A stretch of 44,951 nt of DNA from a bacterium (lineage in GTDB: Bacteria; Gemmatimonadota; Glassbacteria; GWA2-58-10). How positions within the stretch are numbered: position 1 is the stretch's first letter; each line of letters begins with the position of its first letter. Both the position numbers and the translations under genes were made by a program. Positions 1 to 8,929 of the stretch are shown here, piece after piece. Location of the stretch: assembly GCA_021372515.1 (NCBI GenBank), contig JAJFUG010000116.1, positions 1 to 44,951 of the forward strand, given 5' to 3'. The notes below the pieces were generated by a model that was not told the origin of the DNA, searched no databases, and saw nothing but the letters and a program-made list of their open reading frames with translations.

Positions 1-1
1 C

Positions 2-985
2 CCCGAGCAGCGCGAGAAAGCGGTGGAGTTCAGCGACCTGATGCTGCTTGGACGCAAGTCCAGGATCACCAGCCGTCCGGCCACGCTGGTCCCGGATGAG
101 CAGTTGGCTGCCCTGGGCGGAATCTACGCCAAGCACCCCGAGAATATCAACGCCCGGGTGCACGAAATCCTCACCCCGGCGGCTAAAACCGGTGAGTACG
201 TCAGCGCGGAAGACTGGCAGGCGCGGCGGGACAAATTGATTCAGGACTTGCGCGGGATAGTGCTGCGCAACATGCCGGTAAGCCCCAGGCCGCAGATGAA
301 GCCCGGCGCGCCGGGTGCGCCGTACACGGTGGGCACCGAGCCGGGGATCAACGTGGCCATGATGTCCGATATCCCGCAGGGGGCGGACAAGGTGCGCTCG
401 GTGGTGATCTATGTCGCCTCGCCCGGCGACACACCGGCCAACTCGCTCTGGTCGTTCATGAAACCGTTCCCCCTGCCGCAGGAGAATGTGGCCCTGCACA
501 TGCTCTACCCGCGTGGGATCGGGGTGGAATCCTGGGATGCCGAGCGGCTCAAGCGCTACGAGCGGGACGCTTTCATCCTGGGGCGCACCCTGGATGACAT
601 GCGCCTGTACGACATCCTCTGCGCGATCCAGCTCGCCCTGGAGGGGCCGGAGATGAAAGACTGCCGCGAGGTGACCCTGGTCGGCGAGGGCCGTCAGGCG
701 ATCCTGGCTGCCTGGGCCGCCCTGCTGGATGAGCGCGTGACCCGCGTGGTGCTGCACTCGCCCACGACCAGCCTGGCGGACGGCCCTTATTTCCTGACCG
801 CGCTGCGTTTCACCGACCTGCCCGAGGTGCTGGCCGCCCTGGCCCCGCGGGTGGACCTGGTGTTCCTGACCCACGAGATTGATTCGTACGGTTTCACCCG
901 CGGCATTTATTCGCTCATGGGGGTGCCGCAGAAATTCCGCCGCTGCATGTCCGTGACCCAGGCGCTCAACCTGCCCGTTCAATGA
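2..985 (+). CDS. alpha/beta-hydrolase (acetyl xylan esterase-like) protein, 5' end missing
   Basis: The reading frame is open to the left edge (positions 2-22 translate without a stop), so this is the C-terminal part of a longer gene; the GTG at 23 is internal. The visible 320+ residues resemble the acetyl-xylan-esterase/dienelactone-hydrolase type of alpha/beta hydrolase found in polysaccharide degraders: a PRG-I-G segment, an LGRTLDDMRLYD helix before the nucleophile region, then VTLVGEGRQAIL at the usual nucleophile elbow. The expected GxSxG serine is absent there (the motif reads GEGRQ), so catalysis by the classic triad is doubtful. It ends 34 bases before the lyase gene on the same strand, suggesting a carbohydrate-degradation operon. 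The family call is moderately sure, activity is not. Confidence 0.6.
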   Translation, partial: PEQREKAVEFSDLMLLGRKSRITSRPATLVPDEQLAALGGIYAKHPENINARVHEILTPAAKTGEYVSAEDWQARRDKLIQDLRGIVLRNMPVSPRPQMKPGAPGAPYTVGTEPGINVAMMSDIPQGADKVRSVVIYVASPGDTPANSLWSFMKPFPLPQENVALHMLYPRGIGVESWDAERLKRYERDAFILGRTLDDMRLYDILCAIQLALEGPEMKDCREVTLVGEGRQAILAAWAALLDERVTRVVLHSPTTSLADGPYFLTALRFTDLPEVLAALAPRVDLVFLTHEIDSYGFTRGIYSLMGVPQKFRRCMSVTQALNLPVQ

Positions 986-1019
986 GGCCTGCCTGCAACC
1001 CGGTGGGGAGGGTCGGCAC

Positions 1020-3287
1020 ATGAAAAAGCTGCTGGCTGCATTCGCTTTGACTGCCCTGGGCGTGACAGCCGCGGCCCGGGCCCAGGAATGGAAAGCGCCG
1101 GACTGGCTGGGCGAGCTCAAGCCGCTCCAGTTCGAGTGCAAGGTACGGCTGGAAAGGCCGCGCCTATACGTGCGGCCGGAGGAGCTTTCCACCGTGCGCG
1201 CCCGGATCGGCTCCACCCATGCCGAGGCCTGGGCCGGTGTGCTGGGCAACCTGACGAACAAGAGCGCCAAGGAGCGCATGCTGGCTAACGCGTTCCACTA
1301 TCTCGTGACCGGTCAGCAGGCCAGCGCCCGCACTGCCATCGCCGCGGCCCTGGAGCTGGCCGCCACCCCCAACGGGGATGATTGGGAGGCCACGCACAAG
1401 GTCTGGCCCGAGGCCGTGGTCTGGGACTGGTGCCACGACCAGTTCACCCGCGCCGAGCACGACAGCCTTCTGGCCGGAATCCGCGCCCAGCTCGCCCTGG
1501 CCGGGGGAGAGGACCTCGAGACCCAGCCGCCGCACGCCGGGCACCTGGTAAACCACATGGCGGATGCCCATATCCCGGCCGGACTGGCGTTCTACGATGA
1601 GGACCCTTCGATTTTCGAGCGGGCGGTCAATGTGGCCAAGACCCAGCTCGCCGCAAAGAGCGTTTTCTACCGCGAGGGCCTCTCCTCGCAGGGCACCTCC
1701 TACGGGGTGACCCACTACCAGGCTGACATGCGTATCCTGTGTGAGCTGTACAAGGGCACGGACCTCGATCTGTTCCCGCGGCTGCCGTTCATGGCCCAGG
1801 CCGGGCGCTACTGGGTCTACGCCCGCCGCCCGGACGGCCAGTTCCTGCGTAACGGCGATGACTGGCTGGACCACCGTCCCCAGAACTCACGCCGCGACCC
1901 GCGAGGGCGTCCAGAGGGGGCGTTCCCGTACTACGACACCGCGGAGGCCTGGACCAGCCCGGCCCTGTCCGAGATGCTGCTCTACGCCGCGGTGCGTTAC
2001 GATGATCCGGTGCTGTTCAACGAATATCTGCTGGGCCGCGACCTCAACCGGGTCTGGACCGCGATCAGCGACATAATCTGGCGCGACCCGGAGCGCAAGG
2101 CCGCCGGGCCGCAGGAGTTGCCCACCGTGCGCTGGTCTGGCGGGGCGGCCGGCACGCTGCTGTTCCGCACCGGCTGGGGCGGCAGGGACGACGTGGTCGG
2201 CATGTTCAAGGTCATGCCGCTGTACGTGAAGAACCATGACCACCTGGACCGTCTTAGTTTCCAGATTTACTGCCGCGGCGCTCTGGCTATCGACTCGGGT
2301 GAGTACGAGGCCTCGCTCTCGGGTTACGATTCCGACCACTGGCTCCAGTACTACCAGCGCACAATCGCCCACAACTGCCTGCTGATCCGCGACCCGGACG
2401 AGAAAGTGGTCTACCGGGGCCGCCCGGTGCAGGCCGATGGCGGCATGCCCTACCCACGCGAGGGCGACAACCCGGAAAAACTGGAGAGTATCGCGGAGCC
2501 GGATTTCAATCTGGCCCGGGTGCTGGCCCACGCCGAGGATCCGGCAGGACAGTATGCCCTGGTCACCGGAGACGCCACCCGCGGTTATGGTCCCAAGGTC
2601 GAGCTGGTGCGTCGCACGTTCGTGTTCCTTAAAAACCGCCCCGGGGATGGCCCTGTGGCCAGTTTCATCGTCCACGACCGGGTGCGCTCCAGCGACCCCA
2701 CGTTCCAGAAAGTGTTCCTCCTGCACAGTATCGAGGAGCCGGAGGTGGGCAAATTCACGGTCAGGGTGAAGCGCGGCGGAGACAGGTACAGCGGCTCCAT
2801 GCTCTGTATGACCCTGCTTCCGGTCAATCCGCGTATTATCAAGGTCGGCGGGCCGGGGCATGAGTTCGAGGTCAACGGGGCAAACTACCCGATCGGGGAG
2901 AAAGAGGGGGATGTGGAGGCCGGGGCCTGGCGCGTGGAGGTGAGCGCCCCGGACACCTCGGCCGAGACCGAGTTCCTGCATCTGCTACTGGTCTATCCGG
3001 GAAGCGCGCAGCTCGGCGGCACAGGCGTGGCCTCAAAAGATAAGGGTTGGTTGACAGTGAGCCTCCCGGGTTGGAATGTAGCCCTGCGTGATGATTCGTT
3101 GTCCTCGAAGAAGTTGGAGTACAACAGCGACGGCTCCGACGTACGGCACCTTATCGCTGGACTGGAGCCGGGCGGTGCAGTGAGTGTGAGCCTGGAGGGC
3201 AAGCCGCTGACACAGGGAAAGGTGGGGGCGAACGGTTGTTTCATGTTCGAGTCCGGCCAGGGGACAGTGCGGGTGGAGTTGAAGTAG
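1020..3287 (+). CDS. heparinase II/III-family polysaccharide lyase, secreted
   Basis: A 755-residue protein with a Sec signal peptide (MKKLLAAFALTALG..., likely cut after the Ala-rich AARA near residue 21). An N-terminal alpha-helical toroid (about 40-350) with WDWCHD and NHMADAHI is followed by the beta-sandwich typical of heparinase II/III (PL21/PL12-like). The family hallmark is clear: NHDHLDRLSFQIY at about 405-417, DSGEYE at about 425 and TIAHN at about 448-452; His406, His408 and His451 are candidates for metal or catalytic roles. It probably eliminates uronic-acid-containing glycans in the periplasm or outside the cell; the substrate cannot be read from sequence. The ATG at 1020 has a strong GGGGAGG ribosome site eight bases upstream. 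It follows the hydrolase gene by 34 bases and ends before a bidirectional terminator. Confidence 0.82.
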   Translation: MKKLLAAFALTALGVTAAARAQEWKAPDWLGELKPLQFECKVRLERPRLYVRPEELSTVRARIGSTHAEAWAGVLGNLTNKSAKERMLANAFHYLVTGQQASARTAIAAALELAATPNGDDWEATHKVWPEAVVWDWCHDQFTRAEHDSLLAGIRAQLALAGGEDLETQPPHAGHLVNHMADAHIPAGLAFYDEDPSIFERAVNVAKTQLAAKSVFYREGLSSQGTSYGVTHYQADMRILCELYKGTDLDLFPRLPFMAQAGRYWVYARRPDGQFLRNGDDWLDHRPQNSRRDPRGRPEGAFPYYDTAEAWTSPALSEMLLYAAVRYDDPVLFNEYLLGRDLNRVWTAISDIIWRDPERKAAGPQELPTVRWSGGAAGTLLFRTGWGGRDDVVGMFKVMPLYVKNHDHLDRLSFQIYCRGALAIDSGEYEASLSGYDSDHWLQYYQRTIAHNCLLIRDPDEKVVYRGRPVQADGGMPYPREGDNPEKLESIAEPDFNLARVLAHAEDPAGQYALVTGDATRGYGPKVELVRRTFVFLKNRPGDGPVASFIVHDRVRSSDPTFQKVFLLHSIEEPEVGKFTVRVKRGGDRYSGSMLCMTLLPVNPRIIKVGGPGHEFEVNGANYPIGEKEGDVEAGAWRVEVSAPDTSAETEFLHLLLVYPGSAQLGGTGVASKDKGWLTVSLPGWNVALRDDSLSSKKLEYNSDGSDVRHLIAGLEPGGAVSVSLEGKPLTQGKVGANGCFMFESGQGTVRVELK

Positions 3288-3329
3288 GGGATAGATCGAT
3301 GTAGTTGAAAAACGACGCTGTAAAAAGCA

Positions 3330-3360
3330 GGGGCGGGTTTCGAACCCGCCCCTTTTCTTT
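3330..3360. terminator. bidirectional intrinsic terminator between convergent genes
   Basis: A perfect ten-base-pair hairpin (3330-3339 with 3343-3352, GC-rich, three-base loop) is followed by TTTTCTTT on the plus strand. It is preceded by TAAAAAGC, which gives a T-tract on the minus strand. It sits between the lyase (plus) and the last gene of the efflux operon (minus) and can serve both. Confidence 0.85.
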
Positions 3361-3414
3361 GTATGGATCGATATAATTGCGTAAGGGCACGGCGCGCCTT
3401 GCCCCTGCTCGTTT

Positions 3415-4146
3415 TCAGCCCAGGAATTTCTCGCGCCGCTGTAGGTTGAGCAGGCCGTAGAGCAGGGCCGCCGCCGCGGCGCAGGCCAGGATCACCCGGT
3501 TGGTGAGCACGATATCGGCCCAGGCGGCCGGGTTGGCATCCCGCGGCAGGTCGTAGGGGTTGAGGAAGATGTTCCATTTCCAGTTGGAGATGGCCGAATC
3601 GGGCCGTCCGATCCAGAAAAAGAAGCTGATGATCGAGACCAGCACCGCCGTGCCGCTGCCGCTGCGCACCAGGGTCGAGATCATGAACGCCAGGCAGCCC
3701 AGGAACACCACCGGGAACATCACCTGCAGCACCATCGCGCCCAGGTTGAACCGCACCAGCACCAGCGAGGCCAGCCCCGCCAGCACCCACACTATCGCCG
3801 CGGTAAGCAGGAACACCAGGGCCAGGCGCAGCAGCCAGACCTTGTAGCGGTAGTTGGGGATGCCGAACAGTATCTCCAGCATGCGGCTGTCCAGGTCGTT
3901 CTGGATGCCGAACGTGCTGGGGTAGAACATCAGCAGCAGGCCCGGCACCAGCAGCAGTGGAAAGACATTGCTCGCCCCCGGGGTCGACTGGGCGTTGTAG
4001 AGGTTGATCCCGGTCACGGCCAGGAAAATGAAAACCGCGGCCCCCAGGAAATAGACGAACTTGCCGCCGAAAATGATTTTCAGGTTGTAGCGGACCAGCG
4101 AGCCGGCCAGCACGGCCCAGTTGTGTATGGTTCGACGCCAGGGCAT
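3415..4146 (-). CDS. ABC-2 type permease, six transmembrane segments
   Basis: A 243-residue integral membrane protein with about six hydrophobic helices: residues 30-48, 60-75, 100-125, 128-150, 155-175 and 220-238. The arrangement matches ABC-2/NatB-type permeases, including an amphipathic N-terminus and the conserved stretch around FGIQNDLDSRMLEILF that follows the second helix and normally contacts the ATPase. It has no ATPase of its own. Its start codon lies two bases after the stop of the RND-ABC fusion, and its ribosome site AAGGAG lies inside the end of that gene, so translation is very probably coupled. I infer that this permease is the partner of the ATPase domain carried by the fusion. 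It is the last gene of the seven-gene operon, 55 bases before the bidirectional terminator. The substrate is unknown. Confidence 0.8.
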   Translation of the reverse strand: MPWRRTIHNWAVLAGSLVRYNLKIIFGGKFVYFLGAAVFIFLAVTGINLYNAQSTPGASNVFPLLLVPGLLLMFYPSTFGIQNDLDSRMLEILFGIPNYRYKVWLLRLALVFLLTAAIVWVLAGLASLVLVRFNLGAMVLQVMFPVVFLGCLAFMISTLVRSGSGTAVLVSIISFFFWIGRPDSAISNWKWNIFLNPYDLPRDANPAAWADIVLTNRVILACAAAAALLYGLLNLQRREKFLG

Positions 4147-4148
4147 GC

Positions 4149-7100
4149 TCAGCTCTCCTTGGGCGCGGCCGCACCCGTCTTTTTGGCCTTCATCTTTTTC
4201 TGCGCGCTCTCCGGGTCCCGTCCCAGCAGCCAGAGGTAGGCATCCTCCAGGGTGGGCTGGGCCTGGATCGCATCCGGGCGCGGCGACTGGTCGCTCAGGC
4301 AGCGCACCCGTATCTTGTCCTCCACGCGCATGTGGTGCACGATACGCAGGCTCTCGCGCGCGGCCTGGAACTCCTGCGGCTCCAGGTTGAACTGCCAGAC
4401 ATGCCCCTGGGCGGCGCGGGTCATGTCCTGCGGGTCGCCCAGGTAGTGCATGGCGCCGCGGTCCAGCACGGCCACCTTGTTGCAGGAGCTGGAGATGTCC
4501 TCGATGATGTGGGTCGAGAAGATCACGATCCGCTCGCGCGAAAGCTCGACTAACAGGTTCCTGAAACGGATGCGCTCGCGCGGGTCGAGGCCCGCGGTCG
4601 GCTCATCCACCACCAGGATACGCGGCAGGTGCAGCAAGGTCATGGCGATGCCGATACGCTGTTTCATGCCGCCCGAGAACGAGCCGATCCGGCGCTCGGC
4701 CTGCTCGGTCAGGTGCACCGCGCCCAGCACGTAGTCCACCCGCTTCAGCCGTTCCTCGCTGTCGTAGATACGCTTGAGGATCGCGATGTAGTCGAGGAAC
4801 TCGCGGGCGCTCATGTTATCGTAGGTGCCGAATTCCTGCGGCAGGTAGCCGATCAGCCCCTGCAGCTCCTCGCGCTTCTCATCGTAGCTGATCCCGTTGA
4901 TCCGCACCGTGCCGTAGCTCTGGTCCAGCACGCCGCAGACCACGCGCATCAGGGTGGTCTTGCCCGCGCCGTTCGGGCCCAGCAGGCCGAACATCCCGCT
5001 TTCTATCTCCAGCGAAACACTGTCCAGCGCCTTGAACGGGGTGCGCTTGCGGCCGATCACCGGGACCATGCGCACCAGACGGTAGAAATTCATGCGCAGC
5101 CAGACCAGATGGCCGCTCAGGCGCATGATGTTGATTTTCTGGCCGTACAGGCGGTCGGAGGCGGCCTTGACCGCCAGGCCCGCGTACCAGAGCGTGGCCA
5201 CGAAAATTATCCCCGGCAGCTTGAAACCCATCTGGTGGTACGAGCCCAGGCAGAGCGCCGGCGGCAGCCAGAACAACACCAGGGCCAGGCGCCGGGCGAA
5301 TTTCGAGCCCTCCTGCGCTCCGCCGCGTGAGCCGGCGCGGTAGTCCAGCCAGGCGCGCACCGGCTTGAGGCCCGACAGCAGAAACACTTGCAGGACCACG
5401 CTCAGCACCACGATCCAGAAATGGCTTTGCAAATAAAAGAACACGTAGTACACACCGAAGCCGAAAATGGGCAGTTGCCATTGCAGGCTGTCCAGGTCGC
5501 GCCAGGAGCGATAGACCCGGATCGGGCCGCGAAGCTGCTCCATGCGTTCGGCTTTTTTCCACTCCCGGACAAACCGCCCGTAGCTGTCGTAGACTTTCAC
5601 CAGACGGCGGATGCCGATAGTGAGCGACGTGCCGCGCTCGATCACGTCCTCACGCGCCTGACGCAGGCTGCTCAGGGTAAACCATGTCACGCCCGGCACC
5701 GCGGTGGCGGCCAGGAACAGCCAGACCCCGCGCCAGAGCAGGCTGTCCACGCCCCACCAGATGAGCGCACACAGCCCGGCGAACACGAGCGCCTGCCCGA
5801 TCTTCAGCCGCAGGCTCAGGGTGCGCAGCCAGGCCAGCATCGACTCCAGGCCCGAGTAGACCGTGGGGATGAACACCAGGGTGAACAGGGTGCTCAGGCT
5901 CAGGCCCCCGATCACCGTGATCGCGAACGGCGCACCCACCTGGGTCACGTACTCGGCCTTGCCCATGGCCAGCGGCAGCATGCCCACGATGGTGGTCGCC
6001 GCGGTGATGAGGATCGGACGCAGACGGGCCTGGCCGGCGGTCATCAGGGCGCGGCTGCGGCGAAACCCGCGCGAGCGAAGGATCTTTGTATAGTCGATCA
6101 GGATGATCCCGTTGTTCACCACCACGCCCAGCAGGATCAGGAACCCGACCATCGAGTTGGCGTTGTTCAGCGAGTTGCCGGTCAGGATCAGGCCCCAGAA
6201 AGCGCCGATAGTGGCCAGCGGGATGGTGAACAGGATCACCGGCGGCGCGGTCAGCGACTCGAAAGTCGAGGCCAGGATCATGTAGATCAGGATAAAGGCC
6301 GCGGCGATCAGGAAATAGAAATCCTTGTACTGGTTCTCCTCATGCTCCACCTGCAGGGCCACGCCCGGCGGCAGGGTCATCGAGGCCATCAACTGGTCGA
6401 TGCCGTCGCGGGAGGCCTGGAGCAGGCTTTTCGAGTCGGTGATCTCATCCCGGAACGAGTAGCTCACCTCGACCCGGTTCTCCTGGTTCAGGCGGGTGAT
6501 CTGAGACAGGTCGGAGGCGAACACGATCCGGCTGAGCTGCGACAGGTAGAACTCGCCGCCCGCGGAGGTGGAGATGCGCAGGTCCTCCAGGTCGCGGAAG
6601 GTGCGCTCTTTCTCGGGCTCATCCGTGCGGATCACGATGTCGTACTCGATGTCACCCTGCTTGAACATGGTGCCGCTGGTGACCTCTTTCTGGAACGAGG
6701 CCAGCTCGGTGGTCACGCTGGTCAGGGGGATCGAGTAGTAGCTCAGCAGACGGTGGTCCAGCAGGACATGCACTTCCGGACGGCTGCCCGACATGTTCTG
6801 GCGCGCCCGGCTGATACTCTCGTTGTGCTCCAGCACGTACTGCACGTCATCGGCCACCTTGCGCAGCAGGTCGAAATCGTTGCCCATGATCACAACCTTT
6901 TCCTGCTGGTTGCCGATTCCGAACAGCCGCTCGAACGAGGCCATCTGCCCGCCGCCCATACCGCCCGAGAAGCGAGTGCTGGAGGAGGGCTCGGTCAGGC
7001 TGACATCCCCGGTGCCGAAATTGTCGATCCGGCGCCCGACCTCGGAGCGGATCGCCTGGATGTCACGGTGGAAGGTTTTCTCGTAATCTTTCTTGAACTG

Positions 7101-8918
7101 CAGGGTCACTGTGGCCTCATCCTCGTAGACCGTGGTGACCCTGTCCTGGACCTCGGGGATGCTGTCCAGGCGGGACTCCAGCTTGGAGGCGGCCAGGTCG
7201 GTGGTCTCCAGGGTGGCCCCGCGCGGCATGGTCAGGTAAACAGTCAGCTCGCTCTGCTCGGCCTGTCGTGGCACATCCAGGCTCAGGCCCATGCAGATCA
7301 CGATGCTGGCGAAGAACACCAGCGCCGTGCCCAGGATCGTGGGCACCGGGTAGCGCATGCCGGTCTTGAGCAGAAGGGTGTAAATCTGCACGGCCCGGTT
7401 TTTCTGCGAGACCCGGTTGAACGAGATGGGTTTGGTCTTGCGGTCCAGCAGGGCGTGGGCCAGCATGGGGACCAGCAGCAGGGCCACCACCAGCGAGACC
7501 AGCAGGGTGGAGACTATCGACACCCCCACGTTGCGCCCGATCAACCGGATCATGAAATCATCGGCGAAAACGAACGGCAGGAACACGGTGATCGTGGTCA
7601 GGGTGGAGGCCACAATCGAGCGCCAGACCTCGCGCGTGCCCTGGGTCACGGCGATGTCCCGTCCTTTGCCCAGGGAAACCAGTCGATAGATGTTCTCCAG
7701 CACGACCACGCTGTTGTCCAGGAGCATGCCCACAGCCAGGGCCATGCCCACCAGGGTCAGGCTGTTGAGCGAGATATGGTAGCCGTAGAAGAAATTGAAC
7801 GCGGTCAGGATCGAGACCGGGATGGCCAGCAGCACCACGGTCACCAGGCGCAGGTTACGCATGAAAAACCAGAGGATCAGCACCGAGAGCAGGCCGCCGG
7901 TCAGGGCCAGGTTGAGGATCAGGTCCAGGTTTTTCTGCATGTCCTCGCCGGTGTCGCTCTGGATCACGATCTGGACATCCTGCGAGGCCAGGCTGCGGTT
8001 GAGCTCGTCCACCTTGGCGCGCACGGCGCGCGACAGGGCGATCAGGTTCACGTTGGCATCCCGCACCAGTTGCAGCGTGATCGCATCCTTACCGTTGACC
8101 CGGCTGACCGTGGTCTGGTCTTTCAGCCCGAAAGTGATGTCCGCTATGTCGCCCAGCAGCACCGGACCCTTGGCGTCCACTACGAGCTGCTCCAGCTTGA
8201 GCACCTTGTCGTAGTCCGACTGCAGGTTGACGAAATAGACCCGGTCGCCATCATAGGCCCGCCCGACAAAGGTCTTGTCCAGGTTGCCGGCGGCGATCAG
8301 GCTGCGCACCCGCCCGGGAGACATGTTGTAGGCCTCGGCCGCCTCGGGGGCGAGTGAAATCTCCACGGTCTCGCTGCGGCCGCCGGTGACATCCACGTTG
8401 GCCACGCCCTCGATGCTGGAAAACTCACGCTGGATCTTCTCGTCGATCAGCGCGCGCAGACGCTCCAGCCCGCCCGAGCCGCGCACCTGAAGGCGCATGA
8501 ACATGTTGGACAGCCGCTCGGTGTCCACCTTGAGCACGCTGACCTGGAACTCCTCGGGCAGCGAGGAGGTGAGCGCCTCCACCCGCTCCTGGAGGTCGAG
8601 GTAGGCCAGGTTCATGTCCACGCCGCGGTCGAAATAGGCGAAGATGGTGCCGCTGCGCTGGTCGATGCGCGACTCCAGCTTGTTCAGCCCGGCCATCGAG
8701 CCGGCCGCCCCCTCCAGCGGGACCACCCCCTTGCGCTCCAGGTACTCCGGGTTGACCTCGTAGCGCGAGCTTACGCGCACGATCAGGAACGGCAGGTCCA
8801 CATCCGGCATGATCTCCAGGGGCAGGTTGCGGTAGGAGATCACGCCCAGCAGGCATGTCCCGATGAACAGCATCGAGACCAGGACTTTACGGCGTACGAT
8901 GGTTTCTATCAGGCCCAT
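4149..8918 (-). CDS. RND efflux pump fused to a membrane linker and a complete ABC ATPase
   Basis: A single uninterrupted 1589-codon frame. Residues 1-1030 are a full AcrB/CzcA-type RND transporter: N-terminal helix, two periplasmic porter regions, TM4 motif GMLLDNSVVVLENI near 397-410, and TM10 motif VVVNNGIILID near 933-943. Residues 1040-1255 form a linker with about six hydrophobic helices in three pairs, which I cannot assign to a family. Residues 1290-1589 are an ABC ATPase: Walker A GPNGAGKTT 1314-1322, signature FSGGMKQR 1414-1421, Walker B ILVVDEP 1434-1440, switch His in STH 1468-1470. All nucleotide-site residues look intact. RND pumps are normally about 1030-1050 residues and proton-driven; I know of no characterised RND protein carrying its own ABC ATPase. 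The frame follows the first RND gene by 11 bases and precedes the ABC-2 permease by two. A recent gene fusion or assembly error is possible, but the linker belongs to neither parent family. Confidence 0.9.
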   Translation of the reverse strand: MGLIETIVRRKVLVSMLFIGTCLLGVISYRNLPLEIMPDVDLPFLIVRVSSRYEVNPEYLERKGVVPLEGAAGSMAGLNKLESRIDQRSGTIFAYFDRGVDMNLAYLDLQERVEALTSSLPEEFQVSVLKVDTERLSNMFMRLQVRGSGGLERLRALIDEKIQREFSSIEGVANVDVTGGRSETVEISLAPEAAEAYNMSPGRVRSLIAAGNLDKTFVGRAYDGDRVYFVNLQSDYDKVLKLEQLVVDAKGPVLLGDIADITFGLKDQTTVSRVNGKDAITLQLVRDANVNLIALSRAVRAKVDELNRSLASQDVQIVIQSDTGEDMQKNLDLILNLALTGGLLSVLILWFFMRNLRLVTVVLLAIPVSILTAFNFFYGYHISLNSLTLVGMALAVGMLLDNSVVVLENIYRLVSLGKGRDIAVTQGTREVWRSIVASTLTTITVFLPFVFADDFMIRLIGRNVGVSIVSTLLVSLVVALLLVPMLAHALLDRKTKPISFNRVSQKNRAVQIYTLLLKTGMRYPVPTILGTALVFFASIVICMGLSLDVPRQAEQSELTVYLTMPRGATLETTDLAASKLESRLDSIPEVQDRVTTVYEDEATVTLQFKKDYEKTFHRDIQAIRSEVGRRIDNFGTGDVSLTEPSSSTRFSGGMGGGQMASFERLFGIGNQQEKVVIMGNDFDLLRKVADDVQYVLEHNESISRARQNMSGSRPEVHVLLDHRLLSYYSIPLTSVTTELASFQKEVTSGTMFKQGDIEYDIVIRTDEPEKERTFRDLEDLRISTSAGGEFYLSQLSRIVFASDLSQITRLNQENRVEVSYSFRDEITDSKSLLQASRDGIDQLMASMTLPPGVALQVEHEENQYKDFYFLIAAAFILIYMILASTFESLTAPPVILFTIPLATIGAFWGLILTGNSLNNANSMVGFLILLGVVVNNGIILIDYTKILRSRGFRRSRALMTAGQARLRPILITAATTIVGMLPLAMGKAEYVTQVGAPFAITVIGGLSLSTLFTLVFIPTVYSGLESMLAWLRTLSLRLKIGQALVFAGLCALIWWGVDSLLWRGVWLFLAATAVPGVTWFTLSSLRQAREDVIERGTSLTIGIRRLVKVYDSYGRFVREWKKAERMEQLRGPIRVYRSWRDLDSLQWQLPIFGFGVYYVFFYLQSHFWIVVLSVVLQVFLLSGLKPVRAWLDYRAGSRGGAQEGSKFARRLALVLFWLPPALCLGSYHQMGFKLPGIIFVATLWYAGLAVKAASDRLYGQKINIMRLSGHLVWLRMNFYRLVRMVPVIGRKRTPFKALDSVSLEIESGMFGLLGPNGAGKTTLMRVVCGVLDQSYGTVRINGISYDEKREELQGLIGYLPQEFGTYDNMSAREFLDYIAILKRIYDSEERLKRVDYVLGAVHLTEQAERRIGSFSGGMKQRIGIAMTLLHLPRILVVDEPTAGLDPRERIRFRNLLVELSRERIVIFSTHIIEDISSSCNKVAVLDRGAMHYLGDPQDMTRAAQGHVWQFNLEPQEFQAARESLRIVHHMRVEDKIRVRCLSDQSPRPDAIQAQPTLEDAYLWLLGRDPESAQKKMKAKKTGAAAPKES

Positions 8919-8929
8919 GATTCGTTATC

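Noticed and set aside
3330-3352. T-arm-like sequence GGTTTCGAACCC suggesting a tRNA
   Set aside because: It is the top of a perfect terminator hairpin; no acceptor, D or anticodon arms surround it.
5388-8357. A 989-codon plus-strand open frame antisense to the RND-ABC fusion
   Set aside because: Its product is dominated by Gln, His, Asp, Arg and Gly without any domain, as expected for the complementary frame of a GC-rich membrane protein gene. The minus strand carries unmistakable RND motifs.
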